From Rheinheimera sp. (GTDB lineage Bacteria > Pseudomonadota > Gammaproteobacteria > Enterobacterales > Alteromonadaceae), in contig DMYW01000065.1 in the NCBI GenBank assembly GCA_003482455.1, positions 1 to 49,965 on the forward strand: a stretch of 49,965 nucleotides of DNA, written 5' to 3'. Both the position numbers and the translations under genes were made by a program. How positions within the stretch are numbered: position 1 is the first letter of the stretch; every line of letters begins with the position of its first letter. The notes under the pieces were generated by a model. That model was not told the origin of the DNA. It was given only the letters and a program-made list of their open reading frames with translations, and made no database searches. Positions 44,731 to 49,965 of the stretch are shown here, in pieces.

Positions 44731-45220
44731 AATAGTTCCAAAATTAAATTCCGTTTAATCTTTTGGATACTACAAGAAGGTTGAAGCCGATGCAATTAAC
44801 CGAAAATGCTTCTTATTTTGCAAATAATACTTTCAATTCACTGGAAATTTAATGCTTCAACACAATAACAAAACAATTTAGCAATTGGCACAAATCCACA
44901 TTTGTGGAGCAATTTTCAGACTTAAAGATTTTGATGTTTAACACACTGCATTCAGAGTAAAATTTTGATTCAAGTGGTAAGTTTGATGCAACGAGTGGTC
45001 CGATGGATTTGCAACGACTGGTAAGTTAGCTTTGCAATTGGGTGGTAAATTAAATCCAATTAAACATTCTAATCGTCGCGGTTCTCGGGCAAGCCCAAAT
45101 CCCAAAACACCACCTCAGCTAGAGCAAGCTTGACTGGCGCGGCGGACTTTTTATTTGAGAAATCAATCACAAGGGCGTTATGCTAACCCTTTTGTATCAC
45201 CCACGTTAGAGGATTAACCA
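44731..45220. other. AT-rich intergenic region with degenerate repeats
   Basis: About 490 bases that are clearly more AT-rich than the flanking genes. Between ~44970 and 45060 the motif TGGTAAGTT/TGGTAAATT and TTTGCAA recur at 21-24 base spacing. A hairpin (AAGGG / CCCTT) lies just before the next gene at ~45172. I see no gene. An AGAGGATTAACC ribosome-binding site at the right end belongs to the next gene. Confidence 0.45.
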
Positions 45221-46063
45221 ATGCAACGTCCACCCTCGAAGCGCTTCGCCATGCTGGCTCTTGCTGCGCTCACGACTGTCGCGACTGCGGCGCAAAACCC
45301 AACGGCGCCTTTGCCACAAGCAGGTTCGCCGACCAGCGCGTTCGCGGCAACCACATCCGCAACCACCACATCTGCATCAACCGCGTCTTCAACCACCGCC
45401 GCACCAAGCGCCATGACGCTGTTGCAGCTGTGCCCAGAATTGCCGCATGGCGAACTAACCAGTGAACAATTTAGTGCGTACGAGCGCTGCACCAAAGAAG
45501 CAGGCCCTGCGCGGATCGCCAAACATTACGCCGACATTTATCAAAAAACCGCTGGTCACAGCCGCCTGACCTACCAAGATGGCAGCGCACTGGAATTCGA
45601 TGACGTCCCCGAGGACAACCCGAGCACCAATCAAAGTTTTTCATTATGGGGCTGCGATGAAAGCAAACGTTATTGCGTGATCTACCTAACAGGTTGGGAG
45701 TGGTTTGGTTACTCACTGATTGACCGCCACACCAAACAACAGACAGAACTCACCGGCGCGCCGCTATTTTCGCCCGACAGTAGTTTGCTGTTTGAATATC
45801 TCGACAGCCGCATCTCGGAGCATGACAGCGAAAACATCGTCAAGTTGTATCGCATCCACAACGGCCGCCTCGAGCTGCTGCTTGACCAATCCAACGGCGA
45901 GCTAGGCGTGCACAGCGCCAACTGGACCGGCCCGCATACCCTGACAGCTAACATGCAAACCTTCGACCCGCTTCGCAACCCACCCTACTTGCCAAGCGGC
46001 AGCATGCAGCTGACGGTCAATGGCCCAGATGTGAAGGTTGAGGTAACGCCTGCGGCGAAGTGA
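45221..46063 (+). CDS. Hypothetical exported protein with Thr/Ser/Ala-rich linker
   Basis: 280 residues. A signal peptide (cleavage near VATAA) is followed by a low-complexity Ala/Thr/Ser stretch (~35-62), then a folded domain (~65-280). The folded domain has CPELPHGELTSEQFSAYERC, LWGCDESKRYCVIYLTGWEW and beta-propeller-like segments such as PLFSPDSSLLFEYLD. Cysteines are paired in two places. No family was recognised. AGAGG precedes the ATG. Confidence 0.75.
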   Translation: MQRPPSKRFAMLALAALTTVATAAQNPTAPLPQAGSPTSAFAATTSATTTSASTASSTTAAPSAMTLLQLCPELPHGELTSEQFSAYERCTKEAGPARIAKHYADIYQKTAGHSRLTYQDGSALEFDDVPEDNPSTNQSFSLWGCDESKRYCVIYLTGWEWFGYSLIDRHTKQQTELTGAPLFSPDSSLLFEYLDSRISEHDSENIVKLYRIHNGRLELLLDQSNGELGVHSANWTGPHTLTANMQTFDPLRNPPYLPSGSMQLTVNGPDVKVEVTPAAK

Positions 46064-46166
46064 ATGTAAAGCAAAGGGTCAGAGTTGACGGCGTACATGA
46101 GTCACAATACAAAGGCGGTTGTCATTTGAAAGCACTAATGCTGCAGCAAGAGCGGGGTTGTTTGAG

Positions 46167-46856
46167 ATGACCACTTTAGTCATGTTGCCAGGTATGGATG
46201 GCACCGGCGATTTGTTTGCGCCGCTGCTGCCGTATGTGGAGCCCAACGTTGGCGTCGCAGTGGTGCGATACCCAACCAAAGTAGCGCTTAATTATGCCGA
46301 ATTGGAGCCACTAGTTCGGGCCGCTTGCCCAGACAACCGCCCTTTTGTATTAGTCGGCGAGTCATTTTCGGGGCCGCTGGCAATACAAATAGCCGCTCGC
46401 CCACCTGCGGGGCTGCAAGGAGTAATTCTTTGCGCCACCTTTGCCACAAACCCACATCCTACACTGTCGCCTTTGCAAGGCTTGGCGCGCTTTCTACCGC
46501 TGCAACGCGCACCAGCCGCGCTGCTGTCTACTGCATTGTTGGGCACATTTGCCACGCGCGAATTGCGCCAGCGCTTAACCAACGCCGTACGCTCCGTCGA
46601 CAACCATGTGCTGCAACGACGACTGCAAATGATTAGCCAGTGTGACGTCACGCCCGAGCTTGCCACTGTCAAAGTGCCAATCTTGTATCTACAGGCGTCA
46701 CACGACCGGTTAGTGCCAGCATCAGCAGCAAAACAAATTCAAACGACTAACTCATCGGTGCAGGTGGCGAGCATCCAAGGCCCACACTGCTTGTTGCAAG
46801 CCAACCCGGAGTCGTGTGCAGCCAAGATCCTCGAATTTGTGACGCAAATCAGCTAG
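46167..46856 (+). CDS. Alpha/beta hydrolase
   Basis: 229 residues beginning MTTLVMLPGMDGTGDLFAPL. The nucleophile elbow GESFSGP holds the catalytic Ser (~75). The Asp is in ASHDRLVPA, and the His is in GPHCLLQANP near the C terminus. The lid region is short. It is an esterase or lipase-like enzyme, and the substrate is unknown. The ATG after the signature start is preferred to one 16 codons earlier. Its 3' end faces the last gene of the cassette array, so it marks the chromosomal flank of the array. Confidence 0.9.
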   Translation: MTTLVMLPGMDGTGDLFAPLLPYVEPNVGVAVVRYPTKVALNYAELEPLVRAACPDNRPFVLVGESFSGPLAIQIAARPPAGLQGVILCATFATNPHPTLSPLQGLARFLPLQRAPAALLSTALLGTFATRELRQRLTNAVRSVDNHVLQRRLQMISQCDVTPELATVKVPILYLQASHDRLVPASAAKQIQTTNSSVQVASIQGPHCLLQANPESCAAKILEFVTQIS

Positions 46857-46964
46857 CCGCACGTCACGGTGCGTTGACTATTTAGCTTTAGGACAACTGC
46901 TGCAGTTTTGTGTGAACCAGAATCAGATTAAATTACAGTGGGTGGCTTAAGTGGTTTTGACATG

Positions 46965-47465
46965 TCATCTGATGTTACGACAAAGCTGATCAGTAAGCTT
47001 TAAAATTGTCGGCACCCTGTAGAGACCATGCATTGAAGCAATGTGTGCTTTTGCCAAACCAAGTGGTATGCCGATCGCAGTGACATACAATGGCCTATTG
47101 CTATCGCCTCTAAACACCTCTGAATCACTTGGAATGTCCTTAAACCGACTTTTAGCTACGCCAATGATAGGAATCGCGCCATTCAAAGCATTGTACAAGT
47201 ACATCCCTAAACCGGGTCGACCATTTCCATCAAGGAACACATAGCCATCTATGATAATTACTTCTGGCGACAATTCATGCGTCTCGATCAGACTGAGAAT
47301 GCAAGGTAGCTCTCTTTTATAAAAATTTCCCGGCTCGTATTCGGCAATACCATGAACGATTGTCGAAACTTCTTTTTTTGGCGATTCACTTGACCAAGAA
47401 TCAAATAGAATGCCAGCTATATATCCATCTGAATTTATGTAATTAACATCAACTGCAAGTAGCAT
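46965..47465 (-). CDS. Endonuclease V homologue (last cassette gene)
   Basis: 166 residues with endonuclease V landmarks: AVDVNY near the N terminus (first catalytic Asp), PEVIIIDGYVFLDGNGRPGLG (in which IIIDG carries the second Asp), IIGVAKSRF, RPLYVTAIG and the C-terminal VPTILKLTDQL. The family nicks DNA or RNA near deaminated purines (inosine). The protein is shorter than the ~220 residues usual for the family. The ATG begins 28 bases after an attC end, as expected for a cassette. No complete attC follows its stop, so it may be the terminal or an immobilised cassette. Confidence 0.85.
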   Translation of the reverse strand: MLLAVDVNYINSDGYIAGILFDSWSSESPKKEVSTIVHGIAEYEPGNFYKRELPCILSLIETHELSPEVIIIDGYVFLDGNGRPGLGMYLYNALNGAIPIIGVAKSRFKDIPSDSEVFRGDSNRPLYVTAIGIPLGLAKAHIASMHGLYRVPTILKLTDQLCRNIR

Positions 47466-47492
47466 GAATTGACCAAATATCTAAAGAGAATG

Positions 47493-47574
47493 ATAACGCC
47501 CAAATTTTGCGAGGAAAGCCGCACAGCGGCGTCCCAAGTAAACTAAAGCTAGCTTAGTCGCTTGAATTGTTAGC
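47493..47574 (-). mobile_element. attC site, 82 bp
   Basis: In gene direction it begins GCTAACAATTCAAGCG and ends CGCAAAATTTGGGCGTTATC. The outer arms AATTCAAGCG and CGCAAAATTTGG are imperfect complements, and a central GCCGCTGTGCGGC hairpin is present. This is the clearest attC in the window. It closes the 84-codon cassette gene. Confidence 0.88.
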
Positions 47575-47639
47575 TTTCATCCATTAACAACAAGACTTTT
47601 GCCTAACCGGCGAGCTAGTTCACCTATAGCCAGATTTTT

Positions 47640-47894
47640 TTATGACTCCGCTGTAAACAAGCCCGCGATCTCCAATTTCTGTATATTTGGTGAGCTCTCA
47701 CCACTTATGAATCTATATGGTATTTCGTAAATATATTCAGATTCATCATCCAGAAGATCAATAAACAATTCATTGGCAACAGGGAAATGCAATTCAAATA
47801 GATTAGTCACAGTAGCGCAATCAATTGCTTCTCCGCTAGAACCCGTTACCGGATTTTCTACTTGAATTTGAAGATTTTTCAGTGACCGCCACAC
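47640..47894 (-). CDS. Hypothetical cassette protein, possibly 5'-truncated
   Basis: 84 residues from a GTG that lies within the remains of an attC site, without a clear ribosome-binding site. The visible chain contains CATVTNLFELHFPVANELFI and an acidic DLLDDESEYIYEIPYRF. No family was recognised. The true start may be a later codon, or the gene may have lost its 5' end together with the R' part of the preceding attC. The attC following its stop is intact. Confidence 0.6.
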   Translation of the reverse strand: MWRSLKNLQIQVENPVTGSSGEAIDCATVTNLFELHFPVANELFIDLLDDESEYIYEIPYRFISGESSPNIQKLEIAGLFTAES

Positions 47895-47942
47895 AGTCGG
47901 GCAACTTGTTGCGAAGGCGCGGCGTGCTGGCGCTTGTTATAT
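47895..47942 (-). mobile_element. Truncated attC (R''/L'' half only)
   Basis: In gene direction it starts TATAACAAGCGCCAGC, a good R'' and L'' half that contains the stop codon of the preceding gene. No matching GTTRRRY-like R' half is visible before the next reading frame starts. Confidence 0.6.
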
Positions 47943-48290
47943 GCCCCATTCAACATCGCTAACGCCCTTGATTTTGCTAATAATGGTTTCAAGATCACCT
48001 TTCACACGTCTCTCAGTAGACCTATCAGCATTACCAAATATTCTCTTGAGCAATGAGACGCGTTGTTCAGGCCAGATTTGCCAAAGTGGTATGTCTGTTT
48101 CTTCATCGTTCTTACCCAAATAAATATCGAGTTTTACCCCTTCAATTTCGATTTCAATTGAAAACATATAATCGGAATCTATTGGGTCTTTAGGGGCGAA
48201 ATTCAGTTTTTGAAGTTCTGTGTAAACGTATGATGCGAGTTCTTTACCCGAACCAAATTCATTTGTTTTGAAGTAAAGGTTTTGATTCAT
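47937..48290 (-). CDS. Hypothetical cassette protein, 117 residues
   Basis: It starts MNQNLYFKTNEFGSGKELAS with GAGGA 6 bases before the ATG, and a TTG two codons earlier is less likely. It has no signal or membrane helix. The middle has beta-strand-like IEIEIEGVKLDIYLGKND, and the end a helix with DLETIISKIKGVSDVEW. It is probably a small cytosolic alpha/beta protein. I do not recognise it. The stop TAA forms part of the attC R'' box. Confidence 0.75.
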   Translation of the reverse strand: MNQNLYFKTNEFGSGKELASYVYTELQKLNFAPKDPIDSDYMFSIEIEIEGVKLDIYLGKNDEETDIPLWQIWPEQRVSLLKRIFGNADRSTERRVKGDLETIISKIKGVSDVEWGI

Positions 48291-48307
48291 CTGCAATCCT
48301 CAGGGGC

Positions 48308-48447
48308 ATATAACGTTGTGTCCAACCGTAGTTTGTAAGTAGCGCATTGCGATAAACTTCGCGCAGCAATTCGCTAAATGCGCTACTTTCAAACTGTCGA
48401 GTGGAGGCGCGAAGCGCCGGAACGGCGTTGGAACACCTTGTTATAGC
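48308..48447 (-). mobile_element. attC site, 140 bp
   Basis: In gene direction it starts GCTATAACAAGGTGTTCCAACG and ends CGGTTGGACACAACGTTATA. The arms GTGTTCCAAC and GTTGGACAC pair. A long internal palindromic part contains GTAGCGCATT on both sides. The size is in the range of long attC sites such as VCRs, though the sequence is not a VCR. Confidence 0.88.
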
Positions 48448-48448
48448 T

Positions 48449-48862
48449 TTACGCCCACTCATAAGAATACCAGCAGCCTAATGCAACCGCTAAGGATGCA
48501 TAGCAATAAAAAAACCAGCCTTCTAAAGTTGGCTCAAATATTCCAAATATGAGACTTGCAGGAATAAGACTAACAAGAAGGATTGCTGGGAGATTGAACA
48601 TTCCTATTTTCTTCAATAGAGCTGCAGCGGGAAGACCAAAGAAAATAGTTAAAGGATAAGCAAAAATTAACCCGTAAAGAGCATAACTTCCGAAAATAGC
48701 CACGGCGTCGATTAATACTGAAAAATCACCCGACTCATATAGTTCCGATAAGGATTCAGATTCATAAACGGTGATAAAAATACCAGCCAAAACGAGTGAC
48801 GGAAACAACATAAGTGGGCCGATTATTCCCGCCGCAATATTCTTTTTTATGACACTACGCAT
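48449..48862 (-). CDS. Cassette membrane protein, about four helices
   Basis: 137 residues from the ATG beginning MRSVIKKN, with AGAGGG upstream. Four hydrophobic segments are visible (~8-28, ~46-66, ~75-92 and ~100-125), with a short acidic loop ESESLSELYESGD between the first two. No family was recognised. The gene sits between two attC sites, starting 12 bases after one and ending just before the other. Confidence 0.8.
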   Translation of the reverse strand: MRSVIKKNIAAGIIGPLMLFPSLVLAGIFITVYESESLSELYESGDFSVLIDAVAIFGSYALYGLIFAYPLTIFFGLPAAALLKKIGMFNLPAILLVSLIPASLIFGIFEPTLEGWFFYCYASLAVALGCWYSYEWA

Positions 48863-48874
48863 AATTTCCCTCTC

Positions 48875-48922
48875 GCTATGACGCCGAGCGAAGCTACTGA
48901 TGCTTGAGCGACTTGTTATAGT
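48875..48922 (-). mobile_element. Short or degenerate attC site
   Basis: In gene direction it starts ACTATAACAAGTCGCTC and ends GCTCGGCGTCATAGCG. The R' box reads GTCATAG, one substitution away from the expected GTTATAG. It is only ~48 bp long. Confidence 0.65.
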
Positions 48923-48960
48923 GAATTTGAAGAGCGATAAAGTAACGATAAAAAACACTG

Positions 48961-49278
48961 CTATAAAAATGTTTTCGCTACTTCATTACCCGCTTCTTTT
49001 GGACTTAAATTTACGGGAACTACATTTTTTGAACGTCTGAAATGAATAATGTAGCACGCAATAGCACACGGAATAAACAACACCAAAGACGATAAAACCA
49101 AAACAACCACCAGAGATTCAATGCCAATATTGAATCTATTCCACTCAAATCCAGAAAAGAGAAATGGGATTGCTCCAATCGGTATAAAGTACCATAGAAA
49201 ATTCAGATACATTTTAAACGAATAATATAAAATCGCCCTTGGGGAAAGATATATTTTTCTGTACTCATTGGCAGTCAT
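48961..49278 (-). CDS. Cassette membrane protein, two helices
   Basis: 105 residues from the ATG beginning MTANEYRKIYLSPR. Hydrophobic segments lie at ~22-42 (NFLWYFIPIGAIPFLFSG region) and ~55-80 (SLVVVLVLSSLVLFIPCAI region). A basic loop (HFRRSKN) and a cytosolic tail with LSPKEAGNEVAKTFL follow. AGG lies ~10 bases before the ATG. No family was recognised. The general shape (start YRKIYLSPRA, two helices) could suit a YcxB-like protein, which I cannot confirm. Confidence 0.75.
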   Translation of the reverse strand: MTANEYRKIYLSPRAILYYSFKMYLNFLWYFIPIGAIPFLFSGFEWNRFNIGIESLVVVLVLSSLVLFIPCAIACYIIHFRRSKNVVPVNLSPKEAGNEVAKTFL

Positions 49279-49331
49279 TTTACAAGAACCTATACACACA
49301 ACGTTAAATGATAATGTTTCAGAAACACGAA

Positions 49332-49459
49332 CTATAACGCCGCCATTTGCGGCAAATTTGAAGTGGAGCGGTTTGTGCTAGCGTAGCGGAAAAGAACAAA
49401 ACGAACCACGGGAAATTTTTCCAGCCAGCTTGCTGGCGATGCAACATGGCCTTGTTAGC
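49332..49459 (-). mobile_element. attC site, about 128 bp
   Basis: In gene direction it starts GCTAACAAGGCCATGTTGC and ends CCGCAAATGGCGGCGTTATAG. The R'' and R' boxes fit, and the arms GGCCATGTTGC and GCAAATGGC pair imperfectly. An internal CCAGCAAGCTGG palindrome is present. Confidence 0.85.
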
Positions 49460-49835
49460 AATACTTGGAAATCTTACATGCATAGTTATGAAGAAGTGTA
49501 CCAAGTAAAAATAATGCCACCACCAACTGCCATAACCCTATAGTAAAAAACAAACTCGCGAGTAATAAAACTACAATTGCAAATGAGAACAGAATAAGCT
49601 TGGATATATCCCCTTTCTTCTTTGTTGGATTTTCCCAGCTATAGTCTTCGCCAAGATCCGCCAAAGTTCCCATTGGACGTAAGAATATGTACCCAAAAAA
49701 GCAAGGAACTCCCAATATAAATGCCTCAGTTAGATTACCACCATATTGAAGCACTCCTAGGCATACAGAAAACGGAAAAAGTATTATTGAGGCATAATAA
49801 GCATAGTTACCGTATTTCCAGATTCTTTCTTCCAT
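49455..49835 (-). CDS. Cassette membrane protein, four helices
   Basis: 126 residues from the ATG beginning MEERIWKYGNYAYY. The in-frame extension upstream is attC sequence. About four hydrophobic segments are visible (~14-31, ~35-52, ~75-95 and ~97-115), with a conserved-looking acidic loop LGEDYSWENPTKKKGD between the second and third. No family was recognised. Its stop codon TAA lies inside the R'' box of the following attC. Confidence 0.78.
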   Translation of the reverse strand: MEERIWKYGNYAYYASIILFPFSVCLGVLQYGGNLTEAFILGVPCFFGYIFLRPMGTLADLGEDYSWENPTKKKGDISKLILFSFAIVVLLLASLFFTIGLWQLVVALFLLGTLLHNYACKISKYC

Positions 49836-49840
49836 ATTCT

Positions 49841-49914
49841 TATGCCAACACCCGCATTTGCGGATGGTTTGGAGAACAGTGGAAAACCAGTACCACAACA
49901 TGCGCTTGTTATGC
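49841..49914 (-). mobile_element. attC-like site, 74 bp
   Basis: In gene direction it starts GCATAACAAGCGCATGTTG and ends GCAAATGCGGGTGTTGGCAT. The R' box is imperfect. Internal arms TGGTTTT and AAACCA pair. It contains the stop of a gene that enters from the right edge. Confidence 0.7.
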
Positions 49915-49965
49915 ATTGTGACCCTTTTGAATGGTACGACGTGCCTGAGGTATCCCCAGAAGTTG
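49909..49965 (-). CDS. 3' end of a further cassette gene (truncated by window edge)
   Basis: The last 18 codons of a reading frame entering from the right edge read QLLGIPQARRTIQKGHNA, then TAA inside the attC R'' box. The frame is chosen because its stop overlaps the attC as in other cassettes here. Another frame is also open, so the call is tentative. Confidence 0.45.
   Translation of the reverse strand, partial: QLLGIPQARRTIQKGHNA

Larger units (their letters stand above)
46965..49965 (-). mobile_element. Integron cassette array, distal end (integrase outside window)
   Basis: At least five short genes on one strand alternate with attC-like sites. Each site reads, in gene direction, TAACAA or CTAACAA at the 5' side and CGTTAT or similar at the 3' side, with imperfect inverted repeats between. 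Stop codons at two sites (47937 and 49455) lie inside the R'' box TAAC. The genes point away from the missing integrase, which should lie beyond the right edge. Confidence 0.82.

Noticed and set aside
45110..45200. Possible plus-strand attC ending GGCGTTATGC before the exported protein gene
   Set aside because: The R'-like box is present but no R''/L'' half pairs with it upstream. It is better explained as a small hairpin.
46064..46110. AAAGGGTCAGAGTTGAC sequence resembling flanks of REP-associated transposases
   Set aside because: No transposase or second copy of the motif lies nearby, so the resemblance alone is not enough.
49265..49330. Inverted attC end suggested by AACGTTGTGTG near 49290
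   Set aside because: It resembles one end of the 140-bp attC in opposite orientation, but no partner half or palindrome is visible. The match is too short.
1..49965. tRNA, rRNA or CRISPR loci
   Set aside because: No tRNA cloverleaf with a T-loop GGTTCRANYC motif, no rRNA segments and no regularly spaced identical repeats of CRISPR type were recognised. The only regular arrays are coding (Sel1) or leader repeats.

Overview
The window is about 50 kb of a gammaproteobacterial chromosome. The closest fit I can infer is the Alteromonadales/Chromatiales marine-freshwater group (Rheinheimera- or Alishewanella-like). The reasons are moderate GC, a second-type elongation factor G, an extracellular protease with a GlyGly-CTERM tail, an orphan FAD-dependent halogenase, a GalR-like regulator, many exported proteins of unknown function, and a cassette array with attC sites. 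The genus is an inference. I saw no rRNA, tRNA, CRISPR array, complete insertion sequence or prophage.

Layout. 0-8.5 kb: the 3' end of an EF-G gene with its terminator, then a YaiI-type protein, a VOC protein, three unknown exported or membrane proteins, an RluA-type pseudouridine synthase, a DUF4287 protein preceded by three 16-bp copies of a ribosome-binding-site/ATG unit, and a divergent rhodanese / GlxA-type regulator pair. 8.5-16.7 kb: a leucine-rich-repeat protein kinase, a compact secreted-protein cluster (beta-helix protein, DUF1566 lipoprotein, small DUF1566 protein), a tryptophan-halogenase-family enzyme and a solute-binding-like protein. 17-27 kb: a transporter / GalR-like regulator / small exported protein operon, a large metalloprotease with calcium-binding repeats and a sorting tail, NnrS, and a LemA - M48 membrane protease operon. 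27.6-36.6 kb: an MFS transporter and a large chemotaxis receptor that share a 13/14-bp identical palindrome about 95 bp upstream, plus small VOC, GNAT, DUF4124 and unknown secreted proteins.

36.7-45 kb mixes intact and decayed genes. The decayed ones are a frameshifted NorR-type Fis helix-turn-helix fragment, a bacterial PH-domain gene with a premature TGA and an internal deletion, and a ParE/RelE-type toxin disrupted in a run of nine C. The intact ones include an exported M17 aminopeptidase, a lipoprotein, an ArsR regulator with a duplicated AHSA1-domain protein, a Phd/YefM antitoxin and a Sel1-repeat protein built from near-identical 108-bp repeats.

46.9 kb to the right edge is an integron cassette array. 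Small genes all lie on the minus strand, each followed by an attC-like site whose R'' box often overlaps or adjoins the stop codon. The cassettes encode an endonuclease V homologue, unknown soluble proteins and three small membrane proteins. Gene polarity places the integrase beyond the right edge, so this is the distal end of the array. It is the most system-like and least described part of the window. The decayed genes and AT-rich spacers just before it suggest a region of repeated insertion and loss.
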